Shown here piece by piece: positions 20,237 through 28,608 of a stretch of DNA of 64,000 bases. This DNA comes from Bradyrhizobium sp. SZCCT0231 (GTDB lineage Bacteria; Pseudomonadota; Alphaproteobacteria; Rhizobiales; Xanthobacteraceae), in assembly GCF_018130245.1 (NCBI RefSeq), contig NZ_JAFCKP010000008.1, forward strand, positions 124,001 through 188,000, given 5' to 3'. Position numbers and translations under genes: made by a program. The notes below the pieces were generated by a model. The model did no database searches, had not been told where the DNA came from, and saw only the letters and a list, made by a program, of their open reading frames with translations. Within the stretch, counting starts at the first letter, position 1. Each line of letters starts with the position of its first letter.

Positions 20237-21742
20237 ATGACAACCTGGCCCATTCTCTCGGTCACGACGTTCCTGCCGGTGGTCGGCGCGCTGATCGTCT
20301 ATCTCAGCCGCGGCGAGGACGAGGCGGCCCGGCGCAATTCGCGCTGGATCGCGCTCTGGACCACGCTGATCACCTTCGCGGTGTCGGTGATCCTGGTCAT
20401 GCGCTTCGATCCCGCAAACCCCGACTTCCAGTTCGTCGAGAAGGCGAGCTGGCTCGCCACGGGCATCACCTACCACATGGGCGTGGACGGCATATCGCTG
20501 CCCTTCGTGATCCTGACCACCGCCTTGATGCCGTTCTGCATCATCGCGAGCTGGAAGGTCACGAGCCGGGTGCGCGAATACATGATGGCGTTCCTGATCC
20601 TGGAAACGCTGATGGTCGGCACCTTCTCGGCGCTCGATCTCGTGCTGTTCTACCTGTTCTTCGAGGGCGGCCTGATCCCGATGTTCCTGATCATCGGCGT
20701 CTGGGGCGGCCCGCGCCGGGTCTACGCCTCGTTCAAGTTCTTCCTCTACACGCTGCTCGGCTCGGTCTTGATGCTGCTCGCCATCATGGCGCTGTACTGG
20801 AACGGCAACACCACCGACATCCCGACCCTGATGCACACCGCCGTGCCGCGGTCCTTGCAGACCTGGGCGTGGCTTGCCTTCTTCGCCTCCTTCGCGGTGA
20901 AGATGCCGATGTGGCCGGTGCACACCTGGCTGCCCGACGCGCATGTCGAGGCGCCGACGGCGGGATCGGTGGTCCTCGCCGCGATCCTCTTGAAGATGGG
21001 CGGCTACGGCTTCCTGCGCTTCTCGCTGCCGATGTTCCCCCTGGCCTCGCACGACTTCGCGCCGCTGATCTTCACGCTCTCGGCCATCGCCATCATCTAC
21101 ACCTCGCTGGTGGCCCTGATGCAGGAGGACATGAAGAAGCTGATCGCGTACTCGTCGGTGGCGCATATGGGCTTCGTCACCATGGGCATCTTCGCCGGCA
21201 CCATGCAGGGCGTCGCCGGCGGCGTGTTCCAGATGATCTCGCACGGCATCGTCTCCGGCGCGCTGTTCCTCTGCGTCGGCATCGTCTACGACCGCCTGCA
21301 CACCCGCGAGATCGCGGCCTATGGCGGCCTCGTCAACCGGATGCCGCTCTACGCGATGACCTTCATGGTCTTCACCATGGCCAATGTCGGTCTGCCCGGC
21401 ACGAGCGGCTTCGTCGGCGAGTTCATGACGCTGCTCGGCACCTTCAAGGTCTCGATCCCGACCGCGTTCTTCGCCAGCTTCGGCGTGATCCTGTCGGCGG
21501 CCTATGCGCTGTGGCTCTACCGCAAGGTGGTGTTCGGGGCGCTGGTCAAGCCGTCGCTGATGAGCATGAAGGATCTCACCTTCCGGGAGTGCCTGACGCT
21601 GTTCCCGATGATCGCGCTGACGATCCTGTTCGGCGTCTATCCGAAGCCGGTGCTCGACATGTCGGCCGCCTCGGTCCAGCAACTCGTCAACAACTACAAC
21701 ACCGCTGTGACGGCCGTGAAGGCCGCCGCACTGCTCCAGTGA
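20237..21742 (+). CDS. nuoM: NADH-quinone oxidoreductase subunit M
   Basis: This 501-residue ND4-type antiporter-like subunit has about fourteen transmembrane helices. Key motifs are [20 protein letters not shown] (essential Glu), [20 protein letters not shown] with the conserved Lys in the discontinuous helix, and [19 protein letters not shown]. Its ATG directly follows the nuoL stop. Length matches homologues and nothing is missing. Confidence 0.97.
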   Translation: MTTWPILSVTTFLPVVGALIVYLSRGEDEAARRNSRWIALWTTLITFAVSVILVMRFDPANPDFQFVEKASWLATGITYHMGVDGISLPFVILTTALMPFCIIASWKVTSRVREYMMAFLILETLMVGTFSALDLVLFYLFFEGGLIPMFLIIGVWGGPRRVYASFKFFLYTLLGSVLMLLAIMALYWNGNTTDIPTLMHTAVPRSLQTWAWLAFFASFAVKMPMWPVHTWLPDAHVEAPTAGSVVLAAILLKMGGYGFLRFSLPMFPLASHDFAPLIFTLSAIAIIYTSLVALMQEDMKKLIAYSSVAHMGFVTMGIFAGTMQGVAGGVFQMISHGIVSGALFLCVGIVYDRLHTREIAAYGGLVNRMPLYAMTFMVFTMANVGLPGTSGFVGEFMTLLGTFKVSIPTAFFASFGVILSAAYALWLYRKVVFGALVKPSLMSMKDLTFRECLTLFPMIALTILFGVYPKPVLDMSAASVQQLVNNYNTAVTAVKAAALLQ

Positions 21743-21764
21743 TAGGGCAGGTCAGGATATCGCC

Positions 21765-23201
21765 ATGAGCTTTGAGACTGCAGGTTATCAACTGGCGCCG
21801 GTGCTCCCCGAGCTCGTGCTCGCGGTCGGCGCGATGGCGCTTCTGATGCTGGGAGCCTATCGCGGGCAGGAGACGACCAGGACGGTGACGTTGCTGGCGG
21901 TGGTGCTCTTGATCGTGGTCGGCGCGCTCGTCTACATGCAGCCCGCGGGCAAGCAGGTGACCTTCGGCGGCAGCTTCATCGTCGACGACTTCGCCCGCTT
22001 CATGAAGATCCTGGCCCTGATCGGCTCGGCGGTGACGCTGATCCTGTCGACCGAGTTCCTGTCCGACCCGTCGCGCCGCATCTTCGAATATTCGATCCTG
22101 GTGCTGCTCTCGACGCTCGGCATGATGGTGCTGATCTCGGCCGGCGATCTGATCTCGCTCTATCTCGGCCTCGAGCTGATGTCGCTGGCGCTCTACGTCG
22201 TCGCCGCCTCGAACCGCGACAACGCCAAGTCGACCGAAGCCGGCCTGAAGTATTTCGTGCTCGGCGCGCTGTCCTCGGGCATGCTGCTGTACGGCGCCTC
22301 GCTGATCTACGGCTTCACCGGCACGGTCAGCTTCACCGGCATCGCTACCGCCGTGACGGCCGCGAATGTCGGCCTGGTGTTCGGCCTCGTCTTCCTGCTC
22401 GCCGGCCTCTGCTTCAAGATCTCGGTGGTGCCGTTCCACATGTGGACGCCTGACGTCTATGAGGGCGCCCCGACGCCGGTCACCGCCTTCTTCGCCTCGG
22501 CGCCGAAGGTGGCCGCGCTCGCCGTCTTCACCCGCGTCACGCTGACGGCATTCCCGGGCATCGTCTCGCAGTGGCAGCAGATCCTGGTGTTCGTGGCGAT
22601 CGCCTCGATGGCGCTCGGCGCCTTCGCCGCCATCGGCCAGAGCAACATCAAGCGCCTGATGGCCTATTCCTCGATCGGTCACATGGGCTTCGCCCTCGTC
22701 GGCCTGGCCTCCGGCACGGTCGAGGGCGCGCAGGGCGTCCTGATGTACATCGTGATCTATGTCGCGATGACGCTCGGTTCGTTCTCGGTCATCCTCGCGA
22801 TGAAGCGCAACGGCCAGGCCGTTGAGCAGATCAGCGATTTCGCCGGCCTGTCGCGGACCAACCCGCTGCTCGCCTTCTTCTTCGCGATGCTGCTGTTCTC
22901 GCTGGCGGGCGTTCCGCCGCTGGCCGGCTTCTTCGCCAAATGGTACGTCTTCGTTGCCGCCATCAAGGCCAACCTGTTCACGCTCGCCGTCATCGGCGTG
23001 CTGACCAGCGTCGTCGGCGCCTACTACTATCTCGCCATCATCAAGACGATGTACTTCGACGAGCCGGCCGGCCAGGTCGATCCGGTGCGCGTCGAGGTGA
23101 AGACGGTGCTGGCGGTCGCGGGCCTGTTCAACATCCTGTTTGCGCTGTTCGCAGGTCCCGTGGTGAGCGTCGCCTCCGCCGCGGCAAAGTCGCTGTTCTA
23201 G
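21765..23201 (+). CDS. nuoN: NADH-quinone oxidoreductase subunit N
   Basis: This 478-residue ND2-type antiporter-like subunit closes the structural nuo genes. It shows LISLYLGLELMSLALYVVAA (membrane Glu), CFKISVVPFHMWTPDVYEGA (Lys in the broken helix), and GQSNIKRLMAYSSIGHMGFA. The stop at 23199-23201 is separated by one base from the birA start, so the housekeeping genes downstream are probably on the same transcript. Confidence 0.97.
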   Translation: MSFETAGYQLAPVLPELVLAVGAMALLMLGAYRGQETTRTVTLLAVVLLIVVGALVYMQPAGKQVTFGGSFIVDDFARFMKILALIGSAVTLILSTEFLSDPSRRIFEYSILVLLSTLGMMVLISAGDLISLYLGLELMSLALYVVAASNRDNAKSTEAGLKYFVLGALSSGMLLYGASLIYGFTGTVSFTGIATAVTAANVGLVFGLVFLLAGLCFKISVVPFHMWTPDVYEGAPTPVTAFFASAPKVAALAVFTRVTLTAFPGIVSQWQQILVFVAIASMALGAFAAIGQSNIKRLMAYSSIGHMGFALVGLASGTVEGAQGVLMYIVIYVAMTLGSFSVILAMKRNGQAVEQISDFAGLSRTNPLLAFFFAMLLFSLAGVPPLAGFFAKWYVFVAAIKANLFTLAVIGVLTSVVGAYYYLAIIKTMYFDEPAGQVDPVRVEVKTVLAVAGLFNILFALFAGPVVSVASAAAKSLF

Positions 23202-23202
23202 G

Positions 23203-24009
23203 ATGGCCTTCGCGCTCGGTCCTCGCGCACAGTCCGCGGGCTATAAGCTCGCAGCTTTCGAACGGACCGGCTCGACCAATACCGAGGCGATCGAGCACGC
23301 CCGCGCCGGCGAACGCGGCCCGATGTGGTTCGTGACGTCAGAGCAGACCGCCGGCCGCGGCCGGCGCCAGCGCGCCTGGATCGCCCCGAAGGGCAATCTC
23401 GCCGCCAGCGTCCTCGAGGTCCTGGACATCGCGCCTGCGGTTGCCGCCACCATCGGGTTTGCGGCAGGGCTGGCGGAGCAAGCCGCACTCGAGAAGGTCA
23501 GTGTTGAGGCCGCGCTGCGGCTCGGTCCTGACGGTCCCCGATACGCCCTGAAATGGCCGAATGACGTCCTCGCCAATGGCAAGAAGCTGGTCGGCATCGG
23601 CCTGGAGGCGGAGGCCGTCGGCGACCGGCTTGCCGTCGTCGTCGGTATCGGCACCAACGTCGTCGCGGCGCCCGAGGGGACGCCGACGCCCGCCGTGTCG
23701 CTCGCAGATCTCGGCGTCCAGATCAGCGCGGAGGAGCTGTTTACGGCCCTGTCGGACACCTGGGTCGAGTTCCGTGGCATATGGGACAATGGCCGCGGCT
23801 TTGCCGATATCCGTAGACTATGGCTGGAGCGCGCCGCCGGCCTAGGCGAGCGGGTGGCAATCCACACGGGAGCGATGACGCTGGAAGGCATTTTTGACAC
23901 CATCGACGACACCGGCTGCCTGATCGTCCGCACCGCGGAGGGACGGCGGGTGCCCATCGCTGCGGGTGAAGTCTTCTTTGGCCCCGTCGCCTCCGTGGGA
24001 GCTGCGTGA
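23203..24009 (+). CDS. birA: Biotin-[acetyl-CoA carboxylase] ligase, no repressor domain
   Basis: This 268-residue class I biotin protein ligase makes biotinyl-AMP and transfers biotin to the BCCP lysine of acyl-CoA carboxylases. The catalytic loop is seen as TAGRGRRQRAWIAPKGNLA (GRGRRxR). LKWPNDVLANGKKLVGIGLE supplies the biotin-binding Lys, and VVGIGTNV follows. The C-terminal SH3-like cap domain ends at the AAGEVFFGPV region. There is no N-terminal winged helix, so it cannot act as the biotin operon repressor. Its stop overlaps the rnj start (TGATG). Confidence 0.93.
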   Translation: MAFALGPRAQSAGYKLAAFERTGSTNTEAIEHARAGERGPMWFVTSEQTAGRGRRQRAWIAPKGNLAASVLEVLDIAPAVAATIGFAAGLAEQAALEKVSVEAALRLGPDGPRYALKWPNDVLANGKKLVGIGLEAEAVGDRLAVVVGIGTNVVAAPEGTPTPAVSLADLGVQISAEELFTALSDTWVEFRGIWDNGRGFADIRRLWLERAAGLGERVAIHTGAMTLEGIFDTIDDTGCLIVRTAEGRRVPIAAGEVFFGPVASVGAA

Positions 24010-25679
24010 TGGCAAGGCCCGACGAACTGGTGTTTGCGCCGCTCGGCGGCGTCGGCGAGATCGGCATGAACCTGTCGATCTACGGCCTCGGCAACCGCCA
24101 CCAGCGTGCTTGGCTGGCGGTCGATCTCGGTGTCTCCTTCGGCGACGAGGAGCATCTGCCCGGCATCGACCTGATCATGCCCGACATCAGCTTCCTGGAG
24201 AAGGAACGCAAGAACCTGATGGGCCTCGTGCTGACCCACGCCCATGAGGACCATTTCGGCGCCATCATCGATCTCTGGCCGAAGCTGAAATGCCCGATCT
24301 ACGCCACCAAGTTCAGTGCGGCGCTGTTCGAGGCCAAATGCGCCGCCGAGCGCAATGCGCCCGAGATCCCCGTCACGGTGGTGCCATCGGGCGGCCGCGT
24401 CGATATCGGCCCGTTCAACGTCGAGTTCATTCCCGTCGCGCACTCGATTCCGGAAGCGCACGCGCTGGCGATCCACACCGAAGCCGGCATCGTGCTGCAC
24501 ACCGGCGACTGGAAGATCGACCCGACCCCGACGCTGGGGGCCCCGACCGACGAGAAGCGGCTGCGCGAACTCGGCGAGCAGGGCGTGCTCGCCCTGATCG
24601 GCGATTCCACCAACGCCGTGCGCGACGGCCGCTCGCCCTCGGAGGCCGAGGTCGCCAAAACCATCATCGACCTCGTCAAATCAGCCAAGGGCCGCGTCGC
24701 GGTCACGACCTTTGCCTCCAACGTCGCCCGCGTCAAAGCCGTCGCCGACGCCGCCAGGGCCGCGGACCGCGAGGTCGTCGTGGTCGGCCGCGCCATGGAG
24801 CGCGTGGTGCAGGTCGCACGCGAGACCGGTTATCTCGACGGCGTGCAGAACTTCCGCTCGCCGGAGGTCTACGGCCACCTGCCGCAGGACAAGGTGCTGG
24901 CGCTGTGCACCGGCAGCCAGGGCGAGCCGCGCGCCGCGCTGGCGCGCATCGCCAATGACGACCATCCTGAAATCACGCTGAACCGCGGCGACAGCGTCAT
25001 CTTCTCCTCGCGCACCATTCCGGGCAACGAGAAGGCTGTCAGCTCGATCGTCAACAATCTGGTGCTCCAGGGCGTCGAGATCATCACCGACCGCGACGCT
25101 CTGGTCCATGTCTCCGGCCATCCTCGCCGCGACGAGCTGCGCGAGCTGATCTCCTGGGTGAAGCCGCAGCTCCTGATCCCGGTCCACGGCGAGGCCCTGC
25201 ATCTGCACGAGCACGCAAAGCTCGCGCGCGCCGCCGGCGTGCCGCGCGTGCTGGTCTGCCGCAACGGCGATCTCGTCAAGCTCGGCCCCGGCGATCCCGG
25301 CATCGTCGGCGAGGTGCCGTCGGGCCGTCTCTACAAGGACGGCACGATTTTGGAGGACTCCAAGTCCCGCGCCGTCGTCGAGCGGCGCCGCATGGGCTTT
25401 TCCGGCTGCGCCTTCGTCGCCATCGCCATGACCGGGCAGGGCGAGCTGGCCGACGATCCCGAGGTCGATCTGGTCGGCGTCCCCGAGAAGAACAGGGCGG
25501 GCGAACTCTTCGACGACATCGTCTTCGATGTCGTGATGTCCACCATCGAAGGCCTGCCGAAGGCGCGCCGCCGCGATCCGGACGCTCTGGCCGAGTCGGT
25601 GCGCCGCGCCGTCCGGGCTGTGATCAACGAACATTGGGGCAAAAAGCCCCCCTGTCTGGTACACGTACTGACAGTGTAG
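24009..25679 (+). CDS. rnj: Ribonuclease J
   Basis: This 556-residue beta-CASP metallo-beta-lactamase nuclease has 5'-3' exonuclease and endonuclease roles in mRNA turnover and rRNA maturation in the cytosol. The catalytic motif THAHEDHFGAI contains His77, His79, Asp81 and His82. Other ligands come from IPVAHSIPEAH, HTGDWKID and the late VSGHPRRDEL/HGEALHLHEHAKL region. A GTG at 24006 is directly upstream; ATG at 24009, overlapping the birA stop, is preferred. The linkage birA-rnj-mce following nuo is conserved in this bacterial group. A GC-rich end precedes mce by 42 bases. Confidence 0.94.
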   Translation: MARPDELVFAPLGGVGEIGMNLSIYGLGNRHQRAWLAVDLGVSFGDEEHLPGIDLIMPDISFLEKERKNLMGLVLTHAHEDHFGAIIDLWPKLKCPIYATKFSAALFEAKCAAERNAPEIPVTVVPSGGRVDIGPFNVEFIPVAHSIPEAHALAIHTEAGIVLHTGDWKIDPTPTLGAPTDEKRLRELGEQGVLALIGDSTNAVRDGRSPSEAEVAKTIIDLVKSAKGRVAVTTFASNVARVKAVADAARAADREVVVVGRAMERVVQVARETGYLDGVQNFRSPEVYGHLPQDKVLALCTGSQGEPRAALARIANDDHPEITLNRGDSVIFSSRTIPGNEKAVSSIVNNLVLQGVEIITDRDALVHVSGHPRRDELRELISWVKPQLLIPVHGEALHLHEHAKLARAAGVPRVLVCRNGDLVKLGPGDPGIVGEVPSGRLYKDGTILEDSKSRAVVERRRMGFSGCAFVAIAMTGQGELADDPEVDLVGVPEKNRAGELFDDIVFDVVMSTIEGLPKARRRDPDALAESVRRAVRAVINEHWGKKPPCLVHVLTV

Positions 25680-25721
25680 ATTAGGCGTGGTCTCCGGATC
25701 ACGCTCTGAGGGAGAAGAAAC

Positions 25722-26126
25722 ATGCTGGGTCGCCTCAACCACGTCGCGATCGCGACCAGGGATGCCGTCAAGTCCGCCAAGATCTACGGTGCGGCGTTTG
25801 GCGCCCAGATCTCGGAGGCCGTGCCGCTGCCCGAGCACGGCGTCATCACCGTGTTCGCGACCCTGCCCAACACCAAGATCGAGTTCATCGAGCCGCTCGG
25901 CGACGCCTCGCCGATCGCAAAGTTCCTCGAGCGCAATGCCGACGGCGGCATCCACCATGTCTGCTACGAGGTCGTCGACATCATCGCCTCGCGCGATACG
26001 CTGGTGAAGGAAGGCGCGCGGGTGCTCGGCGACGGCACGCCGAAGATCGGCGCCCACGGCAAGCCGGTGCTGTTCCTGCACCCGAAGGATTTTTCCGGCG
26101 CGCTGGTCGAGATCGAGCAGGCATAA
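25722..26126 (+). CDS. mce: Methylmalonyl-CoA epimerase
   Basis: This 134-residue vicinal-oxygen-chelate protein interconverts (R)- and (S)-methylmalonyl-CoA in propionyl-CoA breakdown. It has two beta-alpha-beta-beta-beta units: LNHVAIATRDAVKSAKIYG with the first metal His, and GGIHHVCYEVVDIIASRDTL with the second. GKPVLFLHPKDFSGALVEIEQ ends with the conserved metal Glu. Length is typical. A good GGGAGAAG Shine-Dalgarno precedes the ATG. Metabolic partners (propionyl-CoA carboxylase, mutase) are not in the window. Confidence 0.93.
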   Translation: MLGRLNHVAIATRDAVKSAKIYGAAFGAQISEAVPLPEHGVITVFATLPNTKIEFIEPLGDASPIAKFLERNADGGIHHVCYEVVDIIASRDTLVKEGARVLGDGTPKIGAHGKPVLFLHPKDFSGALVEIEQA

Positions 26127-26135
26127 GGCCGCGCC

Positions 26136-26411
26136 ATGGCCATCCAGATCTCCACTGCGCTTGCGATCTACTTCGTCATCTGGTGGATCGCGCTGTTCCT
26201 GACGCTGCCGTTCGGCGTGCGCAGCCAGCATGAGGACGGCGTCGGCGCACCCGGCACCGACCCCGGCGCGCCGATCCTGACGCGGATGGGGCGCAAGCTG
26301 ATCTGGACCACGATCATCTCGGCGGTGATCTACGGCCTCGGCGTCGCGGCCTACCACGCCGGCTATCTCTCGATCGAGCGCCTGTCGAAATTGATGGGAA
26401 TGCCGTTCTAG
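26136..26411 (+). CDS. DUF1467 family membrane protein
   Basis: This 91-residue protein has two transmembrane helices (residues about 8-28 and 56-80) joined by a polar loop (RSQHEDGVGAPGTDPGAPI). The family signature is FVIWWIALFLTLPFGVRSQ near the N-terminus. DUF1467 proteins are common in alphaproteobacteria next to mce and upstream of proS; no function is known. It starts 9 bases after mce. It marks the end of the conserved backbone block before an accessory insertion. Confidence 0.88.
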   Translation: MAIQISTALAIYFVIWWIALFLTLPFGVRSQHEDGVGAPGTDPGAPILTRMGRKLIWTTIISAVIYGLGVAAYHAGYLSIERLSKLMGMPF

Positions 26412-26429
26412 GTTTCTTCGTGCGGCGCA

Positions 26430-26596
26430 CCCTTCGAGACGCCCGCTTTGGCGGGCTCCTCAGGATGAGGGCAGAGTGCGCGGCAACAGTTTCAACGGGC
26501 TCCGATGTCAGTTAGCCTCATCTTGAGGAGACCGCCACCGGGTCCGCGCAAAGCGCGGCCCGATGACAGGCTCCGCGGTCGTCTCGAAGGACGAGG
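26430..26596. repeat. BIME-like intergenic palindromic repeat, copy 1
   Basis: The left arm (26430-26470) holds CCTTCGAGACG, CCCGCTTTGGCGGG and CTCAGGATGAGG. The right arm (26515-26596) holds CCTCATCTTGAGGAG and GGTCGTCTCGAAGGACGAGG in opposite orientation. A related element lies at 28372-28483. This is the extragenic palindrome type common in Bradyrhizobium. The right arm carries an extra GC-rich insert (GTCCGCGCAAAGCGCGGC). Confidence 0.75.
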
Positions 26597-26658
26597 CGTG
26601 CGCTTGCATCGTTTCGTCACTCGCCTGGAATTTGCGCTTGTTTTATTGGGGGAACGAA

Positions 26659-27006
26659 ATGACTTTTCAGCGTACCGTCATTGCACTTCTGGTGCTGATC
26701 GTGGCCGGTCTTGGGGCCATCGGCTATGTCGAATGGAAGATCGCCGTTCAGGCCCGGACGCTGAAGGCGTTCGTCGAGGGCTATGTCTTCAACGAGGCGG
26801 TGCTGGCCTGCGAGCAGGCCAAGAGCGCGACGCCATTCAAATGGAACGGCGGCAAGAGCACCTCCGTGATCGGCCTGAACTCGGTCAAGCTCGACAAATA
26901 CACCGTCAGCGCCAGCTACACGCTGGTGGCGGACAGCGTCTATTGTGATTACGATCCGATCAAAAGAACGGCTGGGATCGGCTCGAGCTTCCTGGAGCGG
27001 GAGTAA
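26659..27006 (+). CDS. Membrane-anchored hypothetical protein
   Basis: This 115-residue protein starts at 26659 (MTFQRTVIALL), preceded by GGGGGAACGA. Upstream in-frame codons from 26563 lie in the repeat element and are rejected. One N-terminal helix (residues about 4-25, TVIALLVLIVAGLGAIGYVEW) is followed by a roughly 90-residue periplasmic-type domain with two cysteines (VLACEQA and DSVYCDYDP) that could pair. No family is recognised. It stands alone between the repeat and mtnK. The hydrophobic N-terminus and strong ribosome binding site support a real gene. Confidence 0.6.
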   Translation: MTFQRTVIALLVLIVAGLGAIGYVEWKIAVQARTLKAFVEGYVFNEAVLACEQAKSATPFKWNGGKSTSVIGLNSVKLDKYTVSASYTLVADSVYCDYDPIKRTAGIGSSFLERE

Positions 27007-27062
27007 CGATCCGGCCCATACAGGAGCATGAAAAGATCATGCTCAAATAGGGATGGGATCGC

Positions 27063-28352
27063 ATGGCGCAGGGGCAGGGGGACTACCGGATTCTGCATGA
27101 GGCCGACTTGCGGGATTATCTCGCAGGCGTGCCAGGCCTGAAGGCGTTGCTCGGCGGCGAGGCGGCCTCCTGGCGGATCACTGAGGTCGGCGACGGCAAC
27201 CTCAACCTCGTCTTCATCGTCAAGGGCGCGCGCGGCGGCATCGCCGTGAAGCAGGCGCTGCCCTATGTCCGTCTCGTCGGTGAAAGCTGGCCGCTGCCGC
27301 TGTCACGCGCTCATTACGAATACCTGGCGCTGATGCGGCAAGCTGAACTCGCACCCGGCCTCGTCCCGGCCGTGCTGCATCACAACGAAGCCTTGGCGCT
27401 GACGGTGATGGAGTTGCTCGAGCCCCACATCATCATGCGCAAGGGACTGGTCGCGGGAACGCAATATCCGCGCTTCGTGGACGACATCACTACCTTCATG
27501 GCGCGGACGCTGTTCTTCACCTCCGACCTCGCGCTCTCGGCGGCCGAGAAGAAGGAGGCCATCGCCGCCTTTGCCGGCAACCACGCGCTTTGCAAGATCA
27601 CCGAAGACCTGATCTTCACCGATCCCTACCGCATCGCCGAGCAGAACCGCTGGACCGCGCCTTATCTCGACGGGCTGGCTGCGAGCTTGCGCGACGACAT
27701 GGACCTGCACGTCGCCATCTCCCGGCTGAAGCTGAAGTTCATGGCAAGTCCGGAAGCGCTGATTCATGGCGACCTCCACACCGGTTCGATCATGGTGACG
27801 GTGAGCCAGACGCGGGTGATCGACCCGGAATTCGCATTCTACGGCCCGATGGGATTTGACGTCGCCGCAGTGCTGGCCAATCTCTTGATGGCCTATTTCG
27901 CCTCCGCCGCCCACGAGCGCGCACCGGGAGAACGGGCAGCGTTCGAGGCCTGGATGCTGGAGACGGTCGAGCAAGTCTGGACCGAGTTCGCCCGCAAATT
28001 CCTCGACCTCTGGCGGGCCGGCGCGGCTGGCGACGCCTATCCGGTCTCGCTTTTTGCCGGCGAGCAGGGTGCGGCGCGGCTGGAAGCCGAGCGACAAAGC
28101 TACATGCAGCGCCTGTTCGCCGACACTGTCGGCTTCGCAGCCGCAAAAATCATCCGCCGCATCTTCGGTCTCGCCCACAATATCGATTTCGAGCTGATCG
28201 ATAACCCCAAGCAGCGGGCGGTCAGCGAAGCCCGTGCCGTGCGGCTGGCGAGGGCGATGATGGTGGAGACGGATGCATTCTCCGCGATCGCCGACGTCAC
28301 CAACGCTGCACGAAGATTGCGCAACTGGCTGCCGGAGTTGGCGGCAGGCTAG
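27063..28352 (+). CDS. mtnK: S-methyl-5-thioribose kinase
   Basis: This 429-residue cytosolic kinase phosphorylates 5-methylthioribose at O1 in the methionine salvage pathway. It has an aminoglycoside-phosphotransferase/choline-kinase fold: the nucleotide loop is EVGDGNLNLVFIVKG, followed by a Lys in GIAVKQALPYVR. The catalytic loop LIHGDLHTGSIMV lies near residue 235, and VIDPEFAFYGPMGFD gives the metal-binding Asp. Length equals characterised MtnK proteins. MtnA, the next enzyme, is often adjacent in other genomes but is absent here; a BIME repeat and a peptide transporter follow instead. Confidence 0.92.
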   Translation: MAQGQGDYRILHEADLRDYLAGVPGLKALLGGEAASWRITEVGDGNLNLVFIVKGARGGIAVKQALPYVRLVGESWPLPLSRAHYEYLALMRQAELAPGLVPAVLHHNEALALTVMELLEPHIIMRKGLVAGTQYPRFVDDITTFMARTLFFTSDLALSAAEKKEAIAAFAGNHALCKITEDLIFTDPYRIAEQNRWTAPYLDGLAASLRDDMDLHVAISRLKLKFMASPEALIHGDLHTGSIMVTVSQTRVIDPEFAFYGPMGFDVAAVLANLLMAYFASAAHERAPGERAAFEAWMLETVEQVWTEFARKFLDLWRAGAAGDAYPVSLFAGEQGAARLEAERQSYMQRLFADTVGFAAAKIIRRIFGLAHNIDFELIDNPKQRAVSEARAVRLARAMMVETDAFSAIADVTNAARRLRNWLPELAAG

Positions 28353-28371
28353 GGCGTGTCCTTGCCTACGA

Positions 28372-28483
28372 CCATCCTTCGAGACGACTGCCTGCGGCGG
28401 GCCCTCAGGATGAGGTCGCGCTTTGCAGCGAGCAGCAGACCCTCATGGTGAGGAGCCCGCCAAAGCGGGCGTCTCGAACCATG
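28372..28483. repeat. BIME-like intergenic palindromic repeat, copy 2
   Basis: The arms CCATCCTTCGAGACG plus CCTCAGGATGAGG (28372-28417) and CCTCATGGTGAGGAG plus CGGGCGTCTCGAACCATG (28441-28483) face each other. The same family occurs at 26430-26596, so the two copies flank the hypothetical gene and mtnK. No open frame or other gene is seen in the intergenic stretch. Confidence 0.8.
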
Positions 28484-28608
28484 CAGGCCGAGCTCACTCC
28501 GCATCCTCCTCCTCGCATATGCGACCGCCGTGCCATTCAAGGCGCTTGCATTCGATATGCTGCGAGTGGTCAACTCGCTGATCAGAGCACGCTGCATTGG
28601 GGGAACAC

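Noticed and set aside
19361-21682. 773-codon minus-strand frame opposite nuoL/nuoM
   Set aside because: His/Asp/Arg/Gln-rich shadow of membrane protein codons, with no recognisable domain.
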